DNA from: Cristatella mucedo | Lineage: Eukaryota; Bryozoa; Phylactolaemata; Cristatellidae | Length of the DNA: 50,402 bases | Assembly: GCA_009760855.2 (NCBI GenBank) | Contig: WPIO01000420.1 | Location: 1 to 50,402 of the forward strand | Direction: 5' to 3' | Shown: positions 38,985 through 49,596 of the stretch, piece by piece | Layout: each line of letters starts with the position of its first letter | How positions within the stretch are numbered: the stretch's first letter is position 1 | The notes under the pieces: generated by a model | Databases searched by the model: none | Told to the model about the DNA's origin: nothing | Seen by the model: the letters and a program-made list of their open reading frames with translations, nothing else | Translations under genes and position numbers: made by a program

Positions 38985-41480
38985 GTTCAGTCCAGGCCAG
39001 GCCCTCGGCTCTGTGAGCTTATCCCCGGAGCTTGGACACCATGAAGCTCTGAATGATGGCGTTTTTCAGCGTTTTATTGTTCGTGACAGCCATCGTCACG
39101 AATTCGCAGGTCATGTCTCCAGGCAGACGCTAAGATAGACAAGACTCTTACCTGCCTTGGTCCAGAGCCACACCGGGCTGATCTAATTCCCAGGGCTAAA
39201 GGTCGCCATGCTGAGGATGCTCCCAAGCTCTTCGTCGGTTCCGGGCCCGTGCTGCCGCCAACGGCGAAGACCGTGTCTAGGTGGTGTCAAGCATAGGTGG
39301 TGGCGAGCGATGGCCAAAACAGTCTTGTCTGGCGAGCATGCACGTCGCCAGCACCTCGCCCATCCGGCTGGCTTGGGTCTTGTGTGCGATGGCCGAGTTT
39401 CACCACAAGCGGACGAGGTCGAGGCCCCAAAGCGTCCAATGAGAAGTTCGCCGATGCGAAGCTCGGCAGGCCTCACGAAAATGGCAGAGATCGATGAGGG
39501 CCTCGTCAGCCGGCTTCAGTGCTGCCACAGAGACCAAGCGTTCATTGCAGAGGTAGGTTGAGTCCTCCGAAGGGCATCGAGCTTCGGCCCAGGGGCGAGA
39601 GGGCAGGCCTTAAGGAGATTCGAGTCCCTAGTGGGGGAGTCATAGGCCTGCACTATCTCCGCCCGTGGCTGCCCGACCCTTGCGGGGCTCCCAGTAAGTG
39701 TAAGCATATGCACTCAGGCAGCTCCGGGATGCTGCAGCACCTGCAGGATGACCAAGGCTGGGATGACGCGTGCACTGGCGCCCAATCACACTGAACTCTT
39801 AGGGCCTGAAAAGGAGCTTGAGGGCTAATGCAGCGTCTTCGGCTGCCGACACGAGTAGCTAGAGGCCCTCCACGGTCTCTGAGAAGAGTGCCAGGTCGGC
39901 GGCTAGCGCCAAGATGCAGAGCCGGGTGTCGCCCCTTTGGAAGCCGGCGTAGATCCTGTAGGTGATTAGCTCCATCGCCAGATCGACTAGAATTGGCGAC
40001 ATCGGGTCACTCTGCCGGACGAAAGTGCTGGTGGTGAAGGAGGCAAAGCTGCTGCCGTTTATTTGGAACTCCAGCTTTGAGCCGGGGCAGAGTCACTTCA
40101 CGAAGGAGCAGAATGCCTCATTCAGGCCGACGTGCAGCAACAGATGGTGTAGTGCGTCGTGTGGAACGCTCCCGACGGCTTCCTGGAGGCCGGGAACGGC
40201 AAGTACATTTCTCAGCTACCCTAGAGGCATGCTGCCTCCTCGAAGACGCTCTCAACGAGGAGTGACTGCTCGAGGCTGCACTCGAGGCCTGGGACGAAGC
40301 CACTCTGGGATGACAGCGAAAAGCATCACTACTCAGCTTAGAGGCCAGTTTAGACCCTAGCTTAGAGGCTAGTAGCCGTTTACGACGATCGTGATGAGCT
40401 TGCCGCTAGGATTGAGGAGGCCAGAATCCACGTGGTCGGAGCCGCTGTCCAGTCGGTAATCCATGTGGTCGGAGCCCGGTGCGCCGTTAAATGCAAGGCG
40501 AATGATGGCGATAACCTCCTCTGCTGTAGAGGCGCTATGAGGTTGGAAGGTGCCTGATGTGCAGATACTATCAAGGAGGCTAGGAGCCTGCTTGTGTAGG
40601 GGGCGAACACCGGTCTGGCTGGGGATTTTGTCTGCCCATGGGCCAGGCATACTGCAGCGTCGCCTGTGTATGCCGTCGACGCTTGCAGCATGGCTCTCCT
40701 TATAGCTCAGGCTTGGTTGGTTCTGTAGAGCCTCTGCAGGTTCAAGGCTCTCTGCGAGTACCAAGGCCAAGGGCCGGCGGAGCTCTCGGATTGCTCCGCC
40801 TCCGAGTTTGGGCGGCTGAAACGACTCTTTCGGTCCCGGGTGAGTGACCGAGATAGAGCCAGCCAATATAAGCTGACCAGCACAGTGTGGCCGCGAAGCC
40901 CCTACAGTAACTGGCGTGCTCTGTCTCGTGTCCAGTCAGTGGTGCAGGCCTCCAGGGCCGACGACCAGTGTGCCGAGAGGTGCTGGCAGGTAGGGGTCTT
41001 TGGAGCTCCTGCGATGCCTGTGACGAGGCGAGTCGGCCAGCGGTGGTAAGGCTGGCAACCGGGCTGCTTCCTGCGTCAGTCTGTGGACGCCTTGGGGCCT
41101 GGTCGGGGACAGCAGGCAGCGGCTGGCCGTTCCTTGGCAGGAGGCGAGCAGCGAGGCTGCATCGGGAGGGCTGAGCGGCTTCTTCTGGAGGTGCAGAGGA
41201 AGAGGTGGCTGAGGTTAGAGCGTGTTGGGTGGATGTGGAACGACGGGAAAGTCGTGAGAGAGCACGTGGGTGGTCTCTGACGTATGCTCTACACGAAGCC
41301 GGCTTGGGGAGAGGACAGACGGTTCCGACTTGGTAGGAGTGGGCGTGGTCATATCGAGGGCTTACCATGTGCACCCGGTAGGTGCAAGGTGAGCGAAGAC
41401 GAGAAAGAGCTGATGCAGGGGCAGCGAGGGCGGCGAATCGAAGCGAGAAGTTGTGGAGGTTCGAGAAATGAGAGTGAGGT
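38985..41480 (-). mobile_element. R2-like LINE pseudogene in a GC-rich block
   Basis: The block is visibly more GC-rich than its surroundings. On the minus strand, 40866-40369 gives one frame ending with STAEEVIAIIRLAFNGAPGS then DHMDYRL, the 'PGxDxxxYR' opening of an R2-group reverse transcriptase. Then 40200-39850 gives GLQEAVGSVPHDALHHLLLH (motif A; typical 'AFGSVPH'), GSKLEFQINGSSFASF, VRQSDPMSPILVDLAMELIT (motif B) and LALAADLALFSETVEGL (motif C; expected 'FADDLALxSxTxEGL' with one Asp lost). Only two stops fall between motifs A and C. This differs from LINE-A/B, whose motifs are FDTIDH and FADDTQLYL. The N-terminal zinc fingers and C-terminal restriction-like endonuclease expected of R2-type elements were not recognised, and the element's edges are uncertain. 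Confidence 0.7.
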
Positions 41481-41484
41481 TGGC

Positions 41485-42845
41485 TGCACCTCAATGTCTG
41501 CATTCAAGCAGGTCACTAGTGATCTCGTGCTGAAGATTATTTCCCAATCCAAGAAGACAACTAGTCATTTGGATCCTATTCCTACTGTCCTGCTTCTAGG
41601 TTGCATGAATCTGCTGCTGCCATGCATTACTAACATCGTAATAATGTCATTAGCCTCAAGACATGTCGCAGGACCTTTAAAAAAGCTGTATTCAGCCCAC
41701 TTCTCAAGAAACCTGCATTTGACATAGAGAACTTGAGCAACTACCGCACAGTCTCTTCTCTCATTCTTATCAAAAATTTTAGAACGAGTCGTGGCAGACC
41801 AGCTGAACTCAAATATTGAAACTTCAAACTTTGCAAGTAGGTTCAAATCTAGCTTTAGAGCTAATCGCTTCACAGTGTCAGCATTGCTTCGCCTATACTG
41901 CGAGCTACTTAAGAATGCCCACATAGGTAGAGTGTCTCTGCTGGTTTTGCACAATCTTTCGGCAGCTTTGGATACTATCGATCACCAAATTCTTCTAGAG
42001 TTCCTCTCATCTCGCCTGGGCATCACTGGCACTGCTCTGCAATGGTTCAGGTGCTCTCTCAGTGTGAGACTTCCGAATTGTTGACATGAATTGACAAAGA
42101 TCATCCGAGATACCTCTGAAATATGGGTTACGTCAGGGCTTCGTATTTGGTCCGGTTCTTTTCACTGTTTATACTCTCCCTCTCGCCGATGTGATTGCTA
42201 AGCACAATCTAGGCGTTCATATTTATCCGTATGACACTCATTTGTACCCTTGCTTTCATCCCTTCGAGTACCTCGAATTCTCTCAACTCCCTTGCTGCAT
42301 GTATTGATGACAACCGCACATGGATGGCAACCAATTTTCTTAAATTACGTGACGATTAAATTAACTTACTATATATGGGAACAGCAAGCGTGACACAGAA
42401 ATTGGAAAGGCTGTCGCTCTAAATCGGCTCTGCAACAATATTTGCTGTAAAATATGCACGGAATCTAAGTGTGGTGTTCCAAAGTGACCTTTCGTTGGAC
42501 GGCCACATCAGCTCTGCAATCAAGTCCGCCTAATTTCAGCTACTTAACATTACTAAAAAATTTGGGCTTGTTCGGATGAGGATGCCACATCCAAGTTAGT
42601 CCCTGAATTTGTGATATTCCGTCTTGACTTCTGTAACTGACTGCTTGCTAGCCTACCGGCATGTGCAATAAGGGGTTAACAGGTGCAACATCCTATAGCT
42701 AGACCTGTCAGTCGTGAGCTTCACAGTTGCTACATCATAGCTTCTTCTAGCCGACCTCCACTGGCTTGCAGTCAGGTAACGGATCAACTTCAAGGTTCTG
42801 TTGCTCACTTTTAGGTGGTTTCATTCTTTGGTTCATGCCTATCTA
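41485..42845 (+). mobile_element. LINE-A reverse transcriptase to C-terminus, plus copy
   Basis: Frames in order: SAFKQVTSDLVLKIISQSKK, HLDPIPTVLLLGCMNLLLPC (41490-41640), then ERVVADQLNSNIETSNFASR, FTVSALLRLYCELLKNA, VSLLVLHNLSAALDTIDHQI (motif A; Phe changed to Leu) and GITGTALQWFRCSLS (41791-42084). Beyond that: KYGLRQGFVFGPVLFTVYTL, LADVIAKHNLGVHIYPYDTH (motif C; ADD replaced by PYD), DNRTWMATNFLKLRDD, and a C-terminal 'LDFCN' region to about 42840. It ends in TATCTATCTATAATAATAAT, where an oppositely oriented LINE-A end begins. Confidence 0.9.
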
Positions 42846-42850
42846 TCTAT

Positions 42851-43450
42851 AATAATAATAATAATAATAATGATAATTCACTTGATAAAGCGCCCCAGTG
42901 AACTTCATCTCTTCCTAGGCGCTTTACATTTGCTGCTAAGGGAAATGCAATTGAATGGTAAGTAAAATCATGCTTGAAAAACACAAAAATAAATATTCTG
43001 GCTACGTGTGACATGCACAGGGTGAGCATGCAAATGTGGTTAGTGGCAGCATGCACAGTGTCAGCATGCATAAGCACATGAAGGTCGAATCACAGGGACC
43101 CAATAAATGCTGTCCTAAATATGTGTGTTTTTAAGTTCCTTTTAAATGTGGTCAAGTCAGGGGATGATATGACACAAGTCGGGACAGAGTTCCAGATTTG
43201 TGAGCTTATGAACTAAATGCACGGTCTCCAAAGGATTTAAGGTTTGTACAAGGTATTTGTAGACTGTTGGATTTCGAAAAGCAGGCAGTACTATGCTTGG
43301 CCTGATGGGGTAGTATATCTGAGAGATAGGCTGGAGACATATAATGAAGGGACCCTAAAAGTGAGCGACAAAACCTTGAAGTCAATCCGTTGCTTGACTG
43401 GTAGCCAGTGCAGGTTGGCGAGAAGTGGAGTAATGTGGCAACTGCGACGC
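42851..43450 (-). mobile_element. LINE-A C-terminus and 3' end (unit 1)
   Basis: From (AAT)n through CTTGATAAAGCGCCCCAG, CCTAGGCGCTTTACATTTGC and GTGGTCAAGTCAGGGGATG to the AACTAAATGCACGGTCTCC, GGTATTTGTAGACTGTTGG and GTTGCTTGACTGGTAGCC blocks. These encode, in reverse, the WNSLP, KSFGDR and LPVKQRI stretches. It breaks off at GCAACTGCGACGCT (43451), where plus-strand LINE sequence starts. Confidence 0.9.
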
Positions 43451-43479
43451 TCTATCGCGCGACGTATTTATCAGATCTA

Positions 43480-43970
43480 TCTATAGAGCGACGTATCTAT
43501 CAGATCATCTGCTCTACCAAGCCAAGCATTGTATCAGCCAATTTTCGTAATGTAACTGTTCGCCAATACCTCGTACAAACTTCAAATTATTTATAGACCG
43601 TGCCTTTAGTTCGTATGCTCCCAAAGCCTTTAACTCACTCCCAACTTGCAGCATGACTTTCTTAACTTGACCACATGTAAAAGGAACTTAAAAACGCACA
43701 CGTTCAAGATAGCATTTATTTTTTCCCATGATTCGTTTTTTATCTTCTTACGTGTGCTGACACTGCAAGCTGCCACTAACCAATATGCATGCTGACCCTG
43801 TGCATGTCACTCCTAATGATGTTATTCATGTTGTTTTTCGATTATGATATCCCTCACCATTCGATCGTGTTTACTTAGCAGCAGATCTAAAGTGCATAGA
43901 CAGAGTTTGAGTTCTCTCAGGGTGCTTCGTCGACTGCATTATTATTGCTTTTATTATTATTAGCTCTCAT
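43480..43970 (+). mobile_element. LINE-A C-terminus and 3' end (unit 1, plus)
   Basis: Begins with the ICSTKPSIVSANFRNVTVRQ and YLVQTS frame at 43490 (in the correct frame YLSDHLLYQAKHCIS). Continues with TCCCAAAGCCTTTAACTC, AAAAGGAACTTAAAAACGCA, CTGACCCTGTGCATGTCACT, and the tail GTTTGAGTTCTCTCAGGG with (TTA)n ending at 43966. The same segment is at 46760-47240 in unit 2. Confidence 0.9.
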
Positions 43971-43979
43971 TACTCGCAC

Positions 43980-44200
43980 CATCTAACTGTGCGAGTGCCT
44001 AAGTTTTACCCATTGTTCGCTATTATTTGATATCAATCGATGGCAACGACCCGGAAAATACGCCAATTTATAACGGTTCATTACAAATGGACCGACAGCT
44101 GCTGAGAGAAGCTTCAACCTTTCTTGCGTATTGCAGAGCACTGCAATAAAAATGCAAGCACGCCCTTTTAAACAACCAAGAGAGCACAATTAAGGGCCCG
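43980..44200 (+). repeat. Single satellite-like monomer (unit 1)
   Basis: ATCAATCGATGGCAACGACC, GGAAAATACGCCAATTTA, GAGAGAAGCTTCAACC and AGAGCACAATTAAGGGCC match the monomers at 10330-11575 (for instance GATGGCAATGACCCAGGCGA and GGGAGAAGCTCCAAAC). It sits directly behind a LINE-A (TTA)n tail, as the main array does. Confidence 0.75.
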
Positions 44201-44284
44201 TCAATGGCACCATTATTTGGCTCTATTTGGGTGTGCACATAACACTGTGGACTCTATTATTCAATACAAACTGGAGCTGGGCTC

Positions 44285-44760
44285 AATTTATTTCTATTTG
44301 CTGCGGGTGGATTCGCTGTGGAATGGAGTAAAGGCATCTGGTTCTGGATGAGTAGTCTGCTTTGACTGGGAAATAAATTTCAGGATATCGTTACTTGCGG
44401 CCTCCGTGAAGGTAGAGATCAAGGTAGTGCAAGGAATCTGTGGGCATGAGCCCTGTGTTGAATTAATTGAGGGACAGGAGTCCACAGGAAATGCTGCAAT
44501 CCTAAGGACGGACTCACTGATCTCTGTCTTGCTGACATAAAAGCTAGAGAAACGATCAGCTAGGTAGCCAAAAGCATCACTTGGAGGTAATATGGTAATA
44601 GTTAATGAGGCGGTTGATGGTAGACATAAAAATTTTTGGATTGTGTATCTTTAATTCAACAATAAATTTGTAGAAGCTTGATTTGGAATTTGATAGGATT
44701 GACTGCTATGATTGACAACAATCTTGGCGTGTTTGAAGAAATCAATTGACGAGGTCAACC
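44285..44760 (-). mobile_element. LINE fragment upstream of reverse transcriptase motif A (unit 1)
   Basis: Minus-strand pieces: DAFGYLADRFSSFYVSKTEI, SVLRIAAFPVDSCPSINSTQ, GSCPQIPCTTLISTFTEAAS and NDILKFISQSKQTTHPEPDA. These correspond to the linker between endonuclease and reverse transcriptase of CR1/L2-like LINEs ('LADRFSxFFxxKIxxIR...VLKIIxxSxxKSCxLDPIPT'). Same region as 41490-41570 of the plus copy. Confidence 0.85.
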
Positions 44761-44979
44761 GCAATATTCTATAGGCAGTGGCAGAACCATGAAAGTGATG
44801 CCCGGTTTGACTTGTACCCGTGTATATTATCTAGAAGAGGCTTGATGTGGCAATCCTTGCGTATGCCCGATCCTTTAAAACGGCATTCTTCGGCTGTGCA
44901 ATGTAGATCAATGAGTTTAAGATGTGCACTCGCCAGTAAAGGTGTGGGCGTTCTTTATGTCTGCTTATCACCCCCGTTC

Positions 44980-45480
44980 ACGGGTGCATCGGCGCAGCCT
45001 CAGCCACTCGCTGTCCTAGCTTCAATGTACTAGCTTTATCTTTGGTCCGCCACGAATCTGCCGGGACGTCTGCGTCGGAGGTTCGATGTGGTAATCCTAA
45101 TGCTCATGGTGAACAAGCCTAGTGCTCGTGTTTGGCACCACCTGTAAGCACCTAATTGCAGAGTCTGGTAGACCATCATGCTGTTAGTTCCTGAAGCCGA
45201 CACGGAATGCAGCAAATCCATGGACCAGTTAGGTGTGGTATGCCTCTCTTAAAATCCCCAAATTTTAGTAATGTTATGTAACTAAAAACTGGGCAGACTT
45301 GACGGAGGAGCGAATGTGGTAGTCTGATTAAATGTCACAGTAGAACGGGTCATCTATATTTCAAGCCAATTCAGCAGGAGATACGCAGGTAGAGCCGATT
45401 TACTAATTTCCTAATCACACTTGGTTTGCCCACAAATAGTAAATTGGTTTTTATCAAACTACACTTTAAGAACGCATATG
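44980..45480 (-). mobile_element. LINE-A C-terminal half, decayed (unit 1)
   Basis: Minus-strand pieces in order from the right: FLKCSLIKTNLLFVGKPSVI (the 'LNxxKTEVLVIGKPS' block, 45475-45410), LVHGFAAFRVGFRN, GLPDSAIRCLQVVPNTSTRL and DYHIEPP. These fit the reverse transcriptase thumb and the 'GLPxxxIRRLQxVQNxxARL...HITPxL' block. Many stops. Confidence 0.8.
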
Positions 45481-45484
45481 CCAT

Positions 45485-45795
45485 CCAAATTCTCCTAGTG
45501 CTCAGGTACCCTACAAGTCAGTGTTTCCTCGGATATTTGTCGGTTTGCATTGTTACTCGATAGTCTCCCAATAAGAATGAACCTGAATCGTTGCAGTGCA
45601 GTACCTGTCATCCCCAGGTATAACGAGAGGCGCTTATTAAGGACTAGGCGATTGATAGTATCAAAACCTGCCGAAAGATCAAGCAGAACAAGCATAGTTA
45701 CTCTATCAAGCAGAGTTACTTATATTGTGTATGGCTTTTACGGTTTTGCTTAGTAGACCTAATCAAGTTTTATAAATTAACTCGATCGTGTTTCC
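45485..45795 (-). mobile_element. LINE reverse transcriptase motif A fragment (unit 1)
   Basis: Minus frame 45495-45695 reads MLVLLDLSAGFDTINRLVLN, then LGMTGTALQRFRFILIGRLS: motif A with both acidic positions altered only slightly (FDTINR for FDTIDH) and the following 'TGTALQWFxSYLxGR' block. The step from this piece to the thumb piece at 45480 skips motif C, which unit 2 still partly has at 48777-48960. Confidence 0.9.
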
Positions 45796-45800
45796 TGCAG

Positions 45801-45870
45801 GAAGTTATAAGATGCCGAGATAGAGATTTAGTTATCTGAGGGCACTAAATCAAATGCCTTATTATATTAC
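45801..45870 (+). mobile_element. LINE-A-like tail stub (unit 1)
   Basis: AAGATGCCGAGATAGAGATT followed by TAGTTATCTGAGGGCACTAA and TTATATTAC is a diverged form of the LINE-A/SINE-2 tail. Identical arrangement at 49271-49340. Confidence 0.6.
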
Positions 45871-48776
45871 TATGTCCGCCGTAAACTATAGGGCCGTCAG
45901 GCTGAGGGCTTCTTCTTCCGCACAGACAAGCAAGGAAATCAGAAAAATCTGAGATTATAGGGATCTTGGTACCTGGGGGGATAGACTGCAGCTATCATCA
46001 GTAGTTTTCATCGGATTAACTCAAAATGATATATTCAATAGACTGCTTCGAGGGGTATGCCTACGGCGTGAAAATTAAGGATGATATAATGACGATTCCA
46101 CCTCCAGTTTTGATGGATCTAGGGCAGTGAAATAATAATAAAAATTAAAATATTAATTCACTTGATAAAGCGCCCTCGGAGACCTCAATCTCTTTTTAGG
46201 CGCTTTATATTTGCTGCAAAGGGAAATGCGATTGAATGGTGAGTACTATCATGCTTGATTAACAGCATGAATAATATGGTTAAAGGTGACATGCACAGGG
46301 TCAGCATACAAGTGTGGTTAGTGGCAGCATGCACAGTGTCAGCACGCATAAGTACATGAAAGACGAATCACAGGGACCCGCTAAATGCTGTCCTAAATAG
46401 GTGTGTTTTTAAGTTTTTTTACCATGTTGTCAAATGAGGGAATATTCTGACGCAAGTCGGGAGTGAGTTCCGGGCTTTGGGAGCATACGAACTAAATGCA
46501 CGGTCTTCAAAGGATTTTAGGTTTGGGCGAGGTATTGGTAAACTGTTGGATTCTAAAATGCAGTTGGTACGATGCTTGGCCTAGTGAGGCAGTAGATCTG
46601 AGAGATAGGTTGGAGCCAAAGAATGAAGGGGAACCTAAAATTGAGCAACACACCTTGACTCTGATCCGTTGCTTGACTGGTAGCTAGTGCAGGTTGGCGA
46701 AGAGTGGTGAGATGTGGCAGCTGCGACGCCCTATCGCTCGACGAATCTATTAGATTTATCTATATCGCGACGTATCTATCAGATCATCTCCTCCACCGGG
46801 CCAAGCATTGTATCAGCCGATTTTTGTAATGTAACTGTTCGCCAATACCTCGTACAAACTTAAAATTATTTGGAGACCGTTCGTTTAGTTCGTCTGCTCC
46901 CAAAGCCTTTAACTCGCTCCCAACTTGCGGCATGACTTTCTTGACTTGACCAAATGTAAAAGGAACTTAAAAAACGCACACGTTCAAGATAGCATTTTTC
47001 CTTATGATTCGTTTTTTATTTTCTTACGTGTGCTGACACTGCATGCTGCCACTAACAACATATGCATGCCGACCCTGTGCATGTCACTCCTAATGATGGT
47101 ATTTATGTTGTTTATAAATTAGGATATCCCTCACCATTCGATCGTGTTTACTTAGCAGCAGATCTAAAGTGCATAGACAGAGTTTGAGTTCTCTCAGCGT
47201 GCTTCGTCAAGTGCATTATTATTGCTTTTATTATTATTAGCTCTCATTACTCGCACCATCTAACTGTGCGAGTGCCTAATTTTCACCCATTGTTCGCTAT
47301 TAACTGATATTAATCGATGGCAATGACCCGGAAAATACGCCAATTTATAATGGTCCATTGCAAATGGACCGACGGCTGCTGAGAGAAGCTTCAACTTTTC
47401 TTGCGTATTGCAGAGCACTTCATTAAAAGTGCAACCACGCCCTTTTAAACAACCAAGAGAGCACAATTAAGGGCCCGTCAGTGGCACCATTATTTGGCTC
47501 AAATTGGGTGTGCACATTACACTGTGGACTTTTTAATTAAAAACTGGAGCTCGGCCCACTCTATTTCTCTTTGCTGTGGGTGGATTCGCTGTGTAATGGA
47601 GTAAAGGCATCTGGCTTCTGGATGAGTAGTCTGCTTTGACTGGGAAATAAATTTCAGGATATGGTTACTTGCGGCCTCAGTGAAGGTAGACATCAAGGTA
47701 GTGCCAGGAATCTGTGGACATTAGCCCTGTGTTGAATTAATTGAGGGACAGGAGTCCACAGGAAATGCTGCAATCCTAAGGACGGACTCACTGATCTCTG
47801 TCTTGCTGACATAAAAGCTAGAGAAGCGATCAGTTAGGTAGCCAAAAGCATCACTTGGAGGTAATATGGTAATAGTTAATGAGACGGTTGATCGTAGACA
47901 TAAGAACTTTTGGATTGTGTATCTGTGATTCAACAATAGTTTTTGCAGAAGCTTGATTTGGAATTCGATAGGATTGACTGCTATGACTGACAACAATCTT
48001 GGCATGTTTGATGAAATAAATCGACGAGGTCAATCGCAATATTCTATAGGCAGTAGCAGAACCATGAAAGTGATGCCCGGTTTGACTTGTACCCGTGTAT
48101 ATTATCTAGAAGAGGCTCTTGATGTGGCAATCATTGCGTATGCCCGATCCTGGTATATAATGCGGCATTCTTCGGCTGTGCAATGTAGATCAATGAGTTA
48201 AAGATGTGCACTCGCCAGTAAAGGTGTGGGCGTTCTTTATGTCTGCTTATCACCCCCGTTCACGGGTGCATCGGCGCAGCCTCAGCCACCTCGCTGTCCT
48301 AGCTTCAATGTGCTAGCTCCATCTTTTGGTCCGCCACGAATCCGCCGGGACGTCTGCGTCGGAGGTTCGATGTGGCAATCTTAATGCTCATGGTGAACAG
48401 GCCTAGTGCTCGTGTTTGGCACCACCTGTAAGCACCTGATTGCAGAGTCTGGTAGACCCATCATGCTGTTAGTTCATGAAGCTGACACGCTATGCAGCAA
48501 ATCCATGGACCAGTTAGGTGTGGTATGCCTGTCTTAAAATGCTCAAGTTTTAGTAATGTTATTTAACTAAAAAACTGGGCAGACTTGACGGAGGAGCGAA
48601 CGTGGTCGTCCGATTAAATGTCACAGTAGAATGGGTCATCTATATTTCAAGCCAATTTCAGCAGGAGATACGCAGGTAGAGCCGATTACTAATTTCCAAA
48701 TCACACTTGGTTTGCCCACAAATAGTAAATTGGTTTTTTATCAAACTTCACTTTAAGAACGTTTATGCCATCCATG

Positions 48777-48960
48777 TGCCAATTTTATCATTGCAAGAAA
48801 CAAGCGAGTTGAGAGAATTCGACTTGCTGGAGAGCTAGGAGGGATCAGAACAAAGGTATACCAAAGTGTCACCTGCCCAGAAGGGAGAACCTCAATTTTG
48901 CTTAGCTATCACATCGGCGAGAAGGAAATCATAAACCGTGAAAATAAACCGAACCAATTC
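48777..48960 (-). mobile_element. LINE motif C region kept only in unit 2
   Basis: Minus-strand frame gives FLLADVIAKQN (normally 'LADVIAKHNLSFHxYADDTQLYL'), then LIPPSSPASRILSTRLF. It bridges motif A (48961 onwards) and the thumb block (48770 and below), so unit 2 has the original order and unit 1 lost this piece. The junction in unit 1 (CATCCAAATTCTCC) can be explained by joining CATCCA to CCAATTCTCC through a shared CCA. Confidence 0.75.
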
Positions 48961-49341
48961 TCCGAGTGCTCAGGTACCCTATAAGTCAGTGTTTTCCTCG
49001 GATATTTGTTGGTTTGCCTTATTACTCGATAGTCTCCCGATGAGAATGGACCTGAATTGTTGCAGTGCAGTACCTGTCATGCCCAGGTATAACGAGAGGT
49101 GCTTATTAAGGACTAGGCAATCGATAGTATCAAAACCTGCCGAAAGATCAAGCAGAACAAGTATAGGTACTCCATCAAGCAGAGATAGTTAAATTGTTTA
49201 TGCCTATTCCGGTTTTGCTTAGTAGACCTAATCAAGTTTTATAAATTAAGCTCAATCGTGTTTCTTGCAGGAAGTTATAAGATGCCGAGATAGAGATTTA
49301 GTTATCTGAGGGCACTAAATCAAACGACTTAGTATATTACT

Positions 49342-49578
49342 ATGTCCGCCGTAAACCAAGGGGGCCGTCAGGGTGAGAGTTTTTATTTTCCCGCACAGAT
49401 AAGAAAGGAAATCAGAAAAATCGGAATGGGATCTTGGTACCTGGTGGATAGACTACAGCTATCATCAGTAGTTTTCATCGGATTTCCTCAAAATGATAGA
49501 TTCGAAAGACTGCTTCAAGGGCTATGCCTACAGCGTAAAATTAAGGATGATATCATGAGGATTCCACCTCCGGTTTGA
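49342..49578 (+). other. Unassigned end of unit 2 with a 78-codon frame
   Basis: Frame starts MSAVNQGGRQGESFYFPAQI and ends DDIMRIPPPV. The unit 1 counterpart (45872-46130) carries indels that break the frame. No domain was recognised, and the frame is not conserved between copies, which speaks against a functional product. Confidence 0.3.
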
Positions 49579-49596
49579 TGGATCTAGGGCAGTGAA

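Larger units (their letters stand above)
42851..46130. repeat. Tandem compound unit, copy 1 (about 3.3 kb)
   Basis: This unit and the next (46131-49596) are collinear: LINE-A 3' end (minus), LINE-A C-terminus (plus), one satellite-like monomer, LINE reverse transcriptase pieces (minus), a tail-like plus segment and a 250-bp unassigned end, then the next unit's LINE-A tail. In the stretch 44700-45030 versus 47960-48300 roughly 95% of positions agree by eye. Copy 1 lacks about 185 bp present in copy 2 at 48777-48960. Confidence 0.9.
46131..49596. repeat. Tandem compound unit, copy 2 (about 3.5 kb)
   Basis: Collinear with copy 1. Contains a LINE-A 3' end (minus, 46131-46730), LINE-A C-terminus (plus, 46760-47240), satellite-like monomer (47255-47475), LINE linker piece (minus, 47580-48040), LINE thumb/C-terminal piece (minus, 48240-48770), an extra 185 bp (48777-48960), motif A piece (minus, 48961-49265), a tail stub (49271-49340) and a terminal 250 bp holding a 78-codon frame (49342-49578) of unknown nature. 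Confidence 0.9.

Noticed and set aside
40742-41503. 253-codon minus open frame
   Set aside because: It lies in GC-rich sequence where stops are rare, is Ser/Ala/Arg/Pro-rich, and is in a different frame from the R2-like reverse transcriptase frame that overlaps it at 40369-40866.
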